From positions 62,001-126,000 of the forward strand of contig NZ_JAHKRK010000002.1 in the NCBI RefSeq assembly GCF_019396355.1: 64,000 nt of DNA. The letters run 5' to 3'. The notes under the pieces were generated by a model that made no database searches, was not told the DNA's origin, and was given only the letters and a program-made list of their open reading frames with translations. The translations under genes and the position numbers were made by a program. Of the stretch, positions 1 to 7,725 are shown piece by piece (positions within the stretch are counted from its first letter, which is position 1; the number at the start of each line of letters is the position of its first letter). The DNA comes from Pseudonocardia nigra (GTDB taxonomy: Bacteria; Actinomycetota; Actinomycetes; Mycobacteriales; Pseudonocardiaceae).

Positions 1-1
1 C

Positions 2-142
2 TCGGTGCTGCTGGTCGGCGACCAGCTCGGGCTGGTGTAGCCGTCCGTGCTCCGACGGCTGTGGCTGCGCCTGCTGGTGGCGGTGACGCTCTGGATCGTC
101 TTCGTCGCCGCGATGTGGGCGACCGGATTGCTCACCCCCTGA
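2..142 (+). other. 3' end of an unidentified membrane protein or small ORF
   Basis: Only the tail of this reading frame is inside the window. One frame runs from the left edge to a TAG at 38-40, then reopens in the same frame at a GTG at 47 and runs to TGA at 140-142. The second part encodes about 31 residues forming one hydrophobic, probably membrane-spanning stretch rich in Leu, Val and Trp. Either a gene ends at 40 and a tiny membrane ORF follows, or one membrane protein is split by an in-frame amber stop. The family cannot be recognised from so little sequence. Confidence 0.25.
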
Positions 143-144
143 CC

Positions 145-160
145 TCTGACTAAAGTCAGA
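145..160. promoter_or_regulatory. Inverted repeat, probable MarR operator
   Basis: A perfect inverted repeat TCTGACT-AA-AGTCAGA ends two bases before the ATG at 163. MarR proteins usually bind such 14-20 base palindromes over their own promoters. Its position, where a ribosome binding site would be expected, suggests autorepression and possibly a leaderless or very short leader. That it is the operator is inference. Confidence 0.5.
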
Positions 161-162
161 CG

Positions 163-1059
163 ATGGACACCGCCGAGCAGGTACCGCGCGTGCGGCGGTT
201 CAACCGCACGGTCACCCAGCGGCTCGGCGTCCTCGAGGACCGGTTCCTCTCCCGCGACCGGCCGCTGGGCCAGGCCCGGCTGCTGTGGGAGATCGGACCC
301 GACGGCAGCGAGGTGCGGGCGCTGCGCTCGCGTCTCGACCTCGACTCCGGCTGCGTGAGCCGGCTCCTGCGCGCCCTCCAGGCCGACGGGCTCGTCGCGG
401 TGGAGGCGGACGCCGCCGACGCGCGGGTGCGGACCGTCCGGCTCACGCCCGCCGGGCACGCCGAGCGGGCCGAGCTCGACCGCCGTTCCGACGACTCCGC
501 CGCCGCGATCCTCGAACCGCTCGACGGCCGTCAGCGTGAACGGCTCGTCGCCGCGATGGCCGAGGTCGAGCGGCTCCTCGGCGCGTCGGCGGTCCGCGTC
601 GGCGTCGTCGACCCCCGCCACCCGGACGCCCGCCACTGCCTGCAGGCGTACTTCGCGGAGCTGGCGCACCGGTTCAGCGAGGGGTTCGACCCGGCGCGGA
701 GCATCCCGGCCGACGACGACGAGCTCACTGCGCCCGCGGGCCTGCTGCTGGTCGCCACGCTGCACGCCGAGCCCGTCGGCTGCGCCGCGCTCAAGCTGCA
801 CGCCACGGGCCCGGCGGAGGTGAAGCGCATGTGGGCCTCCCCCGCGGTCCGCGGCACCGGCCTGGGCAGGCGGCTGCTCACCGAGATCGAGTCGCAGGCG
901 AGGACCCACGGCGTGCGCACCCTGCGACTGGAGACCAACCGCGCACTGACCGAGGCGATCGCGCTCTACCGCGCCGCCGGATACCGCGAGGTGGAGGCGT
1001 TCAACGCCGAGCCGTACGCCCATCACTGGTTCGAGAAGATCCTCGGTCCCCGCGACTGA
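163..1059 (+). CDS. MarR-GNAT fusion: HTH regulator with N-acetyltransferase domain
   Basis: A 298-residue protein with two domains. Residues about 10-140 are a winged-helix MarR domain (recognition region near CVSRLLRALQADGLV, wing near ADARVRTVRLT). Residues about 145-298 are a GNAT acetyltransferase with the acetyl-CoA loop RGTGLGRRLL at about 230-239 and the C-terminal LYRAAGYREVEAF motif. Such fusions are a known actinobacterial family; the acetylated substrate is unknown. The ATG at 163 follows a palindrome, and no good Shine-Dalgarno is seen. The 3' end overlaps by 59 bases the convergent MFS gene on the other strand. It may sense a small molecule and acetylate it, but nothing here shows the ligand. 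Confidence 0.9.
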   Translation: MDTAEQVPRVRRFNRTVTQRLGVLEDRFLSRDRPLGQARLLWEIGPDGSEVRALRSRLDLDSGCVSRLLRALQADGLVAVEADAADARVRTVRLTPAGHAERAELDRRSDDSAAAILEPLDGRQRERLVAAMAEVERLLGASAVRVGVVDPRHPDARHCLQAYFAELAHRFSEGFDPARSIPADDDELTAPAGLLLVATLHAEPVGCAALKLHATGPAEVKRMWASPAVRGTGLGRRLLTEIESQARTHGVRTLRLETNRALTEAIALYRAAGYREVEAFNAEPYAHHWFEKILGPRD

Positions 1060-2245
1060 GCGCAGGGACCGGCCCGCCCGTCAGCACGAACGTCAGCACG
1101 GCGAGGACCTCGAAGCCTGCACCCAGCACCAGGGCACCCGGCAGCGACCACTCCGCGGCCGGGACCGCAACGGCGGCGCCCACCGCGAACCCGCCCAGCT
1201 TCACGCCGGCCCCGGTCGTGAAGACCTGGGCACGCAGGTGCGCGGGCGCCTCCCGGTGCCGCACGGCGAACAGCGCCGCGAGCTGTGGCCCGTCGCCCAC
1301 CCCGGCGACCAGCACCGCAGCGACGAGCAGCGCGGGCACGCCCGTCGCCGCCAGGAACAGGGCAGCGGCCAGCACGAGGGTGCTCGCCCACAGCACGGTG
1401 TCCGGTGCCGCCAGGTGCGGGAAGCGGGCCAGCACCGCGTTCGTCACGAGTGCCGCGGCGGCGACACCGGACAGCAGGATCGCGCCGTACGCAGCGGCGC
1501 CGAAGACCTCGGCGCCCAGCAGCGGGAGGCACGCCGTGAACAGGCCCACCCCGAGATACGAGACCGTCGAGGTGGCCGTGGCCCTCGCCAGGGGGCCGCG
1601 GCGGACGATCGCGCGGACGCCGGCCACCAGATCGGCACGGACCGAGCGCGCTGCTCGTGTCGGGGGCCCGGTGGCCGGGCCCCGCGCGGGCAGGGACAGC
1701 GCGGCCGGGAGGGACAGCACGACAAGCCCGACCGCGACGGCCACGCTCGCGGACGCACCGGCGACGAGGGCCACGGCCCCGGCGATCACCGGACCCGCGA
1801 GGCCCGCGAGGTCGAACGTCAGCGCGTCGAGCGACGTCGCACGCCGCAGCCCGGAGGCGGGAACGACGCACGGGAGCTGGGCGGCCCACCCACCCGACAG
1901 CGCCGACGCGAGCAGCCCGCCCATCACGGCCGGCACGAGCGCCACCGCGAGCGGGAGCGTTCCCAGGCTCACCACGACGGCGGCGAGCGCGGTGGCGTAA
2001 CCGCCGAGCGCCAGCGCGAGCACCACGCCGGGCCGCCGTGACCGGTCCAGGAGCACGCCGAGCGCCGGCCCGCCGATGGCCGCGGCGATCGTGAGGCCGG
2101 CCAGCAGCGACGGCCCGGCGGAGGCCGACCCGGTCGCCGCGAGCCCGGCCAGGACCAGCGCCGGCCGGGCGAGCTCGTCCCCGGTGCGCGCCGCCGTCGC
2201 GCCGATGAGGTAGCGCCACAGCGCGCCGCGGTCCTGCAGGTCCAC
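1001..2245 (-). CDS. MFS transporter, divergent from CGNR regulator
   Basis: A 414-residue polytopic membrane protein, alternating hydrophobic segments typical of a 12-TM major facilitator. The start is taken as GTG at 2245 (reading M-D-L-Q-D-R), the first start in the frame that leaves room for a promoter. The DRSRRPG loop at about residues 65-71 fits the cytoplasmic motif A between TM2 and TM3. It is transcribed away from a CGNR zinc-finger regulator whose ATG lies 58 bases off, a layout repeated at 6467-8316, which suggests that the regulator controls this exporter. Its last 59 bases overlap the convergent MarR-GNAT gene. Substrate is unknown; export of a drug or metabolite is the usual role. 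Confidence 0.85.
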   Translation of the reverse strand: MDLQDRGALWRYLIGATAARTGDELARPALVLAGLAATGSASAGPSLLAGLTIAAAIGGPALGVLLDRSRRPGVVLALALGGYATALAAVVVSLGTLPLAVALVPAVMGGLLASALSGGWAAQLPCVVPASGLRRATSLDALTFDLAGLAGPVIAGAVALVAGASASVAVAVGLVVLSLPAALSLPARGPATGPPTRAARSVRADLVAGVRAIVRRGPLARATATSTVSYLGVGLFTACLPLLGAEVFGAAAYGAILLSGVAAAALVTNAVLARFPHLAAPDTVLWASTLVLAAALFLAATGVPALLVAAVLVAGVGDGPQLAALFAVRHREAPAHLRAQVFTTGAGVKLGGFAVGAAVAVPAAEWSLPGALVLGAGFEVLAVLTFVLTGGPVPALSRGDRGSSRTSDGRTARR

Positions 2246-2265
2246 GGGTGCGGACGCTAGCGACG

Positions 2266-2296
2266 TAACTCAGAAATACACCATAGGCGTTACACT
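2266..2296 (+). promoter_or_regulatory. CGNR/MFS divergent promoter region
   Basis: The 58-base spacer holds GTAAC and GTTAC half-sites about 18 bases apart and a TACACT hexamer at 2291-2296. TACACT is seven bases upstream of the ATG at 2304, so if it is the -10 box the regulator mRNA would start at or next to its ATG, i.e. be leaderless. No convincing -35 is seen. Tentative. Confidence 0.3.
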
Positions 2297-2303
2297 CGCG
2301 CCG

Positions 2304-2858
2304 ATGCCTCCCCCTGCGCCCGCACGGGCGACGCCCCACTCGGTCTGGGCCACCGCCCAGCGCACGGCGGCGCTCCTGAACGTGCTGTCGGCCCCCCGGC
2401 CGGACGTCGACGAAGTCGGCGACGTGCTGCGGGCACACGGCGAGACCGACCCACTGCACCTCACGGACGCCGACGTGGCCGCGATGCGCGCCGTCGCCGG
2501 ACGGTTGCGCGCGGTCTTCGCCGCCCACGACCTCGAGGACGTCGTTCGGGCCCTGAACCACCTTCTCGCGGCCTGCCCCGGCCCGATCCGGCTCACCAGC
2601 CACGAGGGCGACTCGCCCTGGCACCTCCACCTCGACGGCCACGACGACGCGGAATGGGGCGAGTGGTTCCTCGCGTCGTCGACGCTGGCGCTCGCCGTCC
2701 TCGTCGCCGATCGCCAGATCCGTCCCGGCGGGGCGTGCGCGGCGCCCGGCTGCGAGAGCGTCTTCGCCAGCGAGCGCAGCGGGAGCACCCGCCGCTTCTG
2801 CTCCCGCCGCTGCGCGACGCGCGACCGGGTCGCCGCCCACCGGCGACGGGCCCGCTGA
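2304..2858 (+). CDS. CGNR zinc-finger regulator (ABATE domain)
   Basis: A 184-residue protein of the CGNR/ABATE family, which are putative stress-responsive transcription regulators of actinobacteria. The N-terminal two thirds match the ABATE layout (SVWATAQRTAALLNVL at about 14-29, and PWHLHLDGHDD further on). The C-terminal zinc finger has Cys pairs in CAAPGCE and FCSRRC, but the signature CGNR itself reads CATR, so it is a variant finger. It is divergent from the MFS gene ending at 2245. A paralogue with a canonical CGNR sits at 7726-8316. Function as regulator is family knowledge; target is inferred from position. Confidence 0.85.
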   Translation: MPPPAPARATPHSVWATAQRTAALLNVLSAPRPDVDEVGDVLRAHGETDPLHLTDADVAAMRAVAGRLRAVFAAHDLEDVVRALNHLLAACPGPIRLTSHEGDSPWHLHLDGHDDAEWGEWFLASSTLALAVLVADRQIRPGGACAAPGCESVFASERSGSTRRFCSRRCATRDRVAAHRRRAR

Positions 2859-2981
2859 GCCGCCGTGCCGGCAACCCGCTGTTTCCCTGCAGGTCAGCGT
2901 GATCTCAGCGTCCGTTCAGCGACCCCGTCGCATTCTGTGCCCCACCGGGTGAGGTGCGTGCCCGGCGGACGGAAGGACGAC

Positions 2982-4082
2982 ATGGCGACCCTGCAGGACC
3001 GCTTCGACCCCCGGCGCAACAGCCTGGACCTGCTGCGGCTGTCGTTCGCGCTGCTCGTCGCGGTGGCCCACGGCATCGCCATCCACACCGGCACGCAGCC
3101 GGAGTGGGGCCGTTCGACGCTCGGCGACTTCGGCCTCGACGGGTTCTTCATCCTCAGCGGTTTCCTGGTCACCCGCAGCTATCTGACCCTCGCGGCGTTC
3201 CCGCGCTACGCCTGGCACCGGTTCCTGCGGATCATGCCCGGCTTCTGGGTCTGCCTGCTGGTCGTCGCGCTCGTCGTCGCCCCGCTCGCCGCGCTGCTGC
3301 AGGGGTTGCCCGTCACCGCGCCGTTCACCGGCGACCCGTCGGCGCTGCGCTACCTCGCCGGCAACGCCGCCCTCCTGATCACCCAGTACGACATCGCCGG
3401 GATCCTCGCGGAGAACGCGACCACCTACAGCTTCAACGGCTCGCTCTGGACGCTCACCTTCGAGGCGTTCTGCTACGCGATCGTCGCCGCGCTGGGTCTG
3501 CTCGGTGTCCTGCGGCGCCGCCGGGTCGTCGTCCCGATCATCACCTCCGTGCTGGCCGTCCTCACGGTCGCGCAGGAAGCGGGCCTGCCGGTCTTCCTCA
3601 ACGACCGGGTGCTGCGGCTCGTGTTCGTCTTCCTCCTCGGCGCCACGGCGTACCTCTACGCGCACCGCATCCCGATGCGGGCGAGCCTCGCCGCCGTGGC
3701 CGCGGCCCTGTTCCTCGTCGGCGTCGCCGCCTTCGACGACTACCGGGTCATCGGTGCCGCGCCGCTGGCCTACGTGTTCCTCTGGCTCGGCACGTGCCTC
3801 CCGTGGCACTGGCACATGCGGGCCGACCTGTCCTACGGCCTGTACATCTACCACTGGCCGGTGCTGCAGCTGCTGGTCCTCACCGGCCTCGCGGGCGTGC
3901 CCACCCCGGTGTTCGTCGTGACGGGCCTCGCCCTCACCCTCCTGCCCGCGGTGGCCTCCTGGTACCTCGTCGAGAAGCCCGCACTCGGCCACAAGCACAG
4001 TCCGGTGCCCGACCGCATCGCCGCCGCCCTCACGCGGCGGGACCCTGGTCCGGACCGGCCGGTGCACTCGGGCCGATCGTGA
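2982..4082 (+). CDS. Acyltransferase 3 family integral membrane protein (OafA-like)
   Basis: A 366-residue polytopic membrane protein. The N-terminus carries the R-X10-H motif of the AT3 family (DLLRLSFALLVAVAH, residues about 13-27), in which the His is thought to be catalytic, and a further IIMPGFW-type segment. The family transfers acetyl or other acyl groups to cell-surface sugars or lipids across the membrane. The open frame extends upstream to 2865, but the ATG at 2982 is preferred because it has a GGAAGGA ribosome site and starts the conserved domain. An RmlC-like sugar epimerase follows 84 bases downstream, so a joint role in surface-glycan modification is possible but not shown. Confidence 0.88.
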   Translation: MATLQDRFDPRRNSLDLLRLSFALLVAVAHGIAIHTGTQPEWGRSTLGDFGLDGFFILSGFLVTRSYLTLAAFPRYAWHRFLRIMPGFWVCLLVVALVVAPLAALLQGLPVTAPFTGDPSALRYLAGNAALLITQYDIAGILAENATTYSFNGSLWTLTFEAFCYAIVAALGLLGVLRRRRVVVPIITSVLAVLTVAQEAGLPVFLNDRVLRLVFVFLLGATAYLYAHRIPMRASLAAVAAALFLVGVAAFDDYRVIGAAPLAYVFLWLGTCLPWHWHMRADLSYGLYIYHWPVLQLLVLTGLAGVPTPVFVVTGLALTLLPAVASWYLVEKPALGHKHSPVPDRIAAALTRRDPGPDRPVHSGRS

Positions 4083-4166
4083 CCGTTCACCACCCTCCGC
4101 TGTCGGAACCTCACATGACGTGACGGTAGGGGTCCGGCAGCCGTCGTCGTCCCACTGGAGGAACGC

Positions 4167-4751
4167 ATGCGTGTCCACGAGACCGAGATCCCCGGTGTGC
4201 TGCTGTTCGAGCCGGTGCCGCACCGTGACGAGCGCGGTTGGTTCAGCCGCACCTTCGACGCCCGCGCGGCACGGGACGCGGGGGTGGACCCGGCGGCGTT
4301 CGTGCAGGACTCGCAGTCGCGGACGGTCCGCGGCGCGCTGCGCGGCCTGCACGGCCGGGTCGGGCACGGTGAGGCCAAGCTCGTGCGGTGCTCGAGCGGC
4401 GCGCTGTTCGACGTGGTCGTCGACGCCCGCCCCGACTCCCCGACCTTCGGCAGGCACGAGACGTTCCGGCTCGACGACCGGGACATGCTGAGCGTGTACA
4501 TCCCGCGCGGCTGCCTGCACGGGTTCCAGGCGCTCACCGAGGTCGCCGACGCGTGCTACCGGATCGACGCCGAGCACGACCCGGCCGAGGACCTCGCCGT
4601 GCGGTGGGACGACCCCGACCTGGGAATTGCGTGGCCGCTGCCGGTGTCGGTGCTGAGCGCCAAGGACCGCGGCGCGGGACGGTGGCGCGACCTGGAACGG
4701 CTGCTGCGCCGGGCGAGCGCGACAGCGGGAAGCCGGGCGGCCCGCCGATAG
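4167..4751 (+). CDS. dTDP-4-dehydrorhamnose 3,5-epimerase family protein
   Basis: A 194-residue cupin of the RmlC family, which epimerises dTDP-4-keto-6-deoxyglucose. The catalytic His lies in RGLHGR (H62) and the probable acid Tyr is Y131 in ADACYRI; the DERGWF motif at about 21-26 and IPRGCLHGF at about 113-120 are also family hallmarks. The usual Gln after RGLH is changed (RGLHGR), so substrate preference may differ. It is preceded by GGAGGA 5 bases before the ATG. None of the other dTDP-rhamnose genes (rmlA, rmlB, rmlD) is in the window, so the gene symbol is withheld. The stop codon is embedded in the inverted repeat at 4747-4764. Confidence 0.85.
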   Translation: MRVHETEIPGVLLFEPVPHRDERGWFSRTFDARAARDAGVDPAAFVQDSQSRTVRGALRGLHGRVGHGEAKLVRCSSGALFDVVVDARPDSPTFGRHETFRLDDRDMLSVYIPRGCLHGFQALTEVADACYRIDAEHDPAEDLAVRWDDPDLGIAWPLPVSVLSAKDRGAGRWRDLERLLRRASATAGSRAARR

Positions 4752-4764
4752 CGATCTCGCTATC
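4747..4764. promoter_or_regulatory. Inverted repeat before antitoxin gene
   Basis: A perfect repeat GATAGCGA-TC-TCGCTATC overlaps the TAG stop of the epimerase gene and lies 20 bases before the GTG of the antitoxin. Antitoxins of the Phd/YefM class bind short palindromes at their own promoter, so it is best read as their operator. It could instead be a small terminator hairpin, though no T-run follows. Confidence 0.45.
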
Positions 4765-4784
4765 CCAGCCCTGTCCTCGCCCCA

Positions 4785-5096
4785 GTGGGCGAGACCATCC
4801 GGCAGTCCGAACTCCGCAACAACAACGCAGAGATCATGCGCAGGGTGGCCGAGGGCGAGTCGTTCACGGTTACGGTGCACGGGCGAGCGGTAGCCGACCT
4901 GGTACCGCACCAGCGTGCGACCTCCTCAGGGCGTCTCGGATCCGCACGCGAGTTCGACCAGCTCGTCGCCGCCGACGGACCTGGGCCCGACCCCGAGCAG
5001 TGGGCCCAGGACATGGCCGATGCCGACGCGCTGTTCGGCGACGACCATCCGTCCGATGTGTGGGAAACGGCCGCCGGCAACCAGGGCAGGTTGGCG
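4785..5096 (+). CDS. Phd/YefM-type antitoxin (3' end disturbed)
   Basis: Starting at GTG 4785 the protein reads as a type II antitoxin: ETIRQSELRNNNAEIMRRV followed by GESFTVTVHGRAVADLV, the DNA-binding beta-alpha-beta fold of the Phd family. The toxin-binding C-terminal part appears at about residues 55-90 (acidic, DPEQWAQDMADADALF). The frame then runs on without its own stop to 5264 and passes out of frame through the remains of a PIN toxin. The end given here is an estimate of where genuine antitoxin sequence stops. A deletion fusing antitoxin and toxin genes is the simplest reading. Confidence 0.65.
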
Positions 5097-5097
5097 C

Positions 5098-5229
5098 AAC
5101 CCCCGCGCCCGGCGCCACGACCTGCTGATCGCGGCGACCGCAGAACGTCATGGGCTCAGCCTCGCCACCCGGAACATCGAGGACTTCCGAATGCTGGACC
5201 GCGTACTCCATGTGATCGAGGTGCGGTAG
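5098..5229 (+). pseudogene. VapC-type PIN toxin remnant
   Basis: Only about the last 43 residues of a PIN-domain ribonuclease are left: RARRHDLLIAATAERHGLSL then ATRNIEDFRML, the segment that holds the third and fourth acidic residues of VapC toxins (D of HDLLIAATA; D of NIEDF). The N-terminal two thirds, including the first catalytic Asp and a start codon, are missing, and the fragment is in the +1 frame relative to the antitoxin. It cannot make an active toxin. The intact pair at 51156-51772 shows what the full module looks like. Confidence 0.7.
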
Positions 5230-5238
5230 CCGCAGCGC

Positions 5239-6396
5239 CTACCCGTCGGCCCGGATGGTCTTGAGGGCCTGCTCGAGGTCGGCCCACAGCTCGTCGGGCT
5301 CCTCGATCCCGACGGCGATGCGGATCGTGTTCGGGCCGATCCCCGCCGCCCGCAGCGCGGCGTCGTCCATGTGCCGGTGCGAGGTGGTGGCCGGGTGCAT
5401 CACCACGGTCTCCGTCCCGCCGAGTGAGCCGGCGTTCAGCATCACCCGCAGCCTGCGCAGCACCGCGTGGGCCTCCTCCATCCCGCCGGTGACGTCGAAG
5501 GCCAGCGTTCCGCCGTACCCGTCGAGCAGACGGGCGGCCACGGGATGGCTCTCGTGGGACGGGAGCCCGGGGTGGTGCACGGCCTCGACGGCCGGGTGCG
5601 CGGCGAGCCAGTCCGCGAGCACGGCGGCGGTGGCGCACTGGCGCCGGACCCGCAGCGACAACGTCTTCATGCCCCGCAGGACGAGCCACGATGCGAACGG
5701 GTCGGCGATCGCCCCGAGCCGGATCGCCTGGGACCACGCCGCGCGGTGGCGCTCCGCATCGGCGAAGACGGCCACACCCCCGACGACGTCGTGGTGCCCG
5801 CCCAGGTACTTCGTGGCGGAGTGGACGACGACGTCGGCGCCGTGGTCGAGCGGCCGGCACAGCAGCGGGGTCGCGAAGGTGTTGTCGACGACGGTGGTCA
5901 CGCCCGCCGCCTTCGCCACCGCCGTCAGCGCGGGCAGGTCGGGCACGAAGCCCGTGGGGTTGGCTATCGTCTCCAGGTACAGCAGCCGCGTCGTCGGCCG
6001 CAGTGCCGCCCGCAGCTCCTCCGGATCATCCCCGCGCACGTGGTCGACCTCGACCCCCCAGCGCTCCGCGAGATCCGTGAGCACGCCGACGGTGCCGCCG
6101 TAGAGCGCCCGCTGGGCGAGCACGTGGTCGCCCTGGCGCAGCGTGGCGAGCAGCACGGCGTTGATCGCGGCCATCCCGGCGTTCGTGGCCAGTGCGGCGG
6201 CGCCGCCCTCCAGCTCGGCGATCGCCTCCTCGAACGCGCGCACGGTGGGGTTGCTGTAGCCGCTGTAGGCGAAGGCCCCGTCGGGGCCGGTCATCGCCGC
6301 GGCGAGCGCGGCGGGGTCGTCGAAGGCAAAGATCGCGGTCTGGTAGATCGGGACGGCGACGGGCCGGCCGGCCACGGCCTCGGGTTGCTGGGTCAC
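5239..6396 (-). CDS. Trans-sulfuration family PLP enzyme (cystathionine/methionine lyase-like)
   Basis: A 385-residue Cys/Met-metabolism PLP enzyme (family usual length 380-400). The Schiff-base lysine is K196 in HSATKYLGGH; the PLP-contacting Asp is D171 in DNTFATPL; the N-terminal PIYQTAIFAF and YSGYSNPTV segments are also diagnostic. The open frame begins at 6438, but GTG 6396 (V-T-Q-Q-P) fits family N-termini better. Members include cystathionine gamma-synthase, gamma-lyase and methionine gamma-lyase, and sequence by eye does not separate them. It is convergent with the broken toxin-antitoxin locus. The MFS pseudogene upstream lies 70 bases away on the same strand. Confidence 0.85.
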   Translation of the reverse strand: MTQQPEAVAGRPVAVPIYQTAIFAFDDPAALAAAMTGPDGAFAYSGYSNPTVRAFEEAIAELEGGAAALATNAGMAAINAVLLATLRQGDHVLAQRALYGGTVGVLTDLAERWGVEVDHVRGDDPEELRAALRPTTRLLYLETIANPTGFVPDLPALTAVAKAAGVTTVVDNTFATPLLCRPLDHGADVVVHSATKYLGGHHDVVGGVAVFADAERHRAAWSQAIRLGAIADPFASWLVLRGMKTLSLRVRRQCATAAVLADWLAAHPAVEAVHHPGLPSHESHPVAARLLDGYGGTLAFDVTGGMEEAHAVLRRLRVMLNAGSLGGTETVVMHPATTSHRHMDDAALRAAGIGPNTIRIAVGIEEPDELWADLEQALKTIRADG

Positions 6397-6466
6397 GCGT
6401 CCAGTCTGGGTGCAGCGGTCCGCGCACCACAGATCCAATCCGCCGGGAGTGGCCTCGTCCCGACCG

Positions 6467-7678
6467 CTACCGGTCCCGTCCCAGCCTCCCGATCACGACG
6501 GCCTGCACGGCCGCGGCCGTGAGCAGGACACCGATCGCGGCCGGGAAGCCGCCGGTCAGGTCGATCAGCACGCCCATCAGCAGCGGGCCGAGGCCGGCGA
6601 CCGTGTAGCCGACGCCGAGGGCCAGCCCGCTCGTCGCGGCCCCCGCCGGGCCGTCCGGGCTGCGCCAGGCGACGAGGGTGAGCCCGAGGGGGAAGCCCGC
6701 GCCGGACCCGAGCCCGATCACCGCCGCCCACAGCCACGGCCCGCCCGGAGCTGCCATCGGCGCGAGCAGGGCGCCCGCGGTCCCGACCGCCACGCAGGCG
6801 AGCGCCAGGGCCGACCAGAACCGCCACCGCCTGCGGCGTTCGGCCAGTGCCGGGAACAGCAGGGCCGAGGGGATCTGCGTGAGGCTCCAGGTGGCGAGCA
6901 GCAACCCGGCTGCCCCCGGGTCGGCCCCGAGGTGCGCGAAGTACGGCGCCAGCCACGTCAGCCAGCCCTACACGAGCAGCGAGGCGGCGGCCTGGTGGAC
7001 CGCGGCGAGGCGGGCGAACCCGTCGCGCCAGGGCAGGGCCGCTCGGGGCTCGGCCTCGGCCGCACGCGGTAGCCGCCGGACGATCCCCGCCCATGCGGCC
7101 GCGGCGATCGCGGCGGGCACGGCCCACGCGGCCAGCGACAGCGACCAGCCCCCGAGCACGACGGCCAGCGGGACGGCGAGGGCGCTCGACAGGGTCGACC
7201 CGACGGCCATCGCGACGACGTAGCCGCCGGTGACCGCCCCCGCCCGGCTCGCGAGGTGCTCCTTGACCACGCCGGTGAGCAGTACGCCCGCGACGCCGAT
7301 CCCGAACCCGACCACGAGGCTGCCGGCGACCAGCGGCCCGAGCGCGGCGATCCCGCGCAGCGCGCTGCCCAGCGCGACCAGCCCGACCGCCGCCACGAGT
7401 GCGCGCTCCCGGCCGAAGCGGGATCCGACCGCGGACCCGGCGAACGGCCCCGCGGCCATCATCAGCACCGCGCCCGTCTGCACGAGCCCCGCCGCGCCCG
7501 CCGAGAACCCCAGCGCCGACCGGACGCCCTCCAGCAGCGGTGGGTAGCCGGCCAGCGCGGCCCGAAGGTTGAGCGCCAGCGCGAGCAGGCCGAGCAGCAG
7601 CGCGGCTGCGCTCACGCGCGGCCGGGCGAGGGTCGGGGTCCCGGACACGATCGGCACCTCGCGATCGGTCGACGACAC
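6467..7678 (-). pseudogene. MFS transporter (CynX/NimT-like) split by an in-frame amber stop
   Basis: The two halves, 6971-7678 (236 residues from GTG 7678) and 6467-6967, are in the same reading frame and separated only by a TAG at 6968-6970. Read through, they give a 403-residue, 12-segment MFS protein: ...AASLLV-stop-GWLTWLAPYF..., where a Tyr or Trp codon is expected. Either a point mutation has inactivated the exporter or the base is a sequencing error. The first half alone holds about six to seven membrane segments. An AGGAG lies ten bases before GTG 7678. It is divergent from the second CGNR regulator, mirroring the pair at 1001-2858. Confidence 0.85.
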
Positions 7679-7697
7679 GGATAAAATGCTCCTACAC

Positions 7698-7712
7698 CGC
7701 TTACGGTAAGCG
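7698..7712. promoter_or_regulatory. Palindromic operator between MFS and CGNR genes
   Basis: A perfect palindrome CGCTTAC-G-GTAAGCG lies in the 47-base spacer between the divergent MFS and CGNR starts. It is the obvious candidate binding site for the CGNR protein. The first CGNR/MFS spacer has only loose GTAAC/GTTAC half-sites, so the two regulators may not share a site. Confidence 0.5.
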
Positions 7713-7725
7713 AGGTTGGTAAGGC

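Noticed and set aside
2864-2981. Upstream start at 2865 for the acyltransferase
   Set aside because: The added 39 residues have no membrane or family character and the ATG at 2982 has a ribosome site.
2916-4910. Long minus-strand open frame over the acyltransferase and epimerase genes
   Set aside because: Antisense shadow typical of GC-rich DNA; His/Arg/Gly-rich with no family pattern, while the plus strand holds clear genes.
4969-5264. Antitoxin frame extended to 159 residues as a real fused protein
   Set aside because: After about residue 100 the sequence is Pro/Arg-rich noise produced by reading the toxin remnant out of frame.
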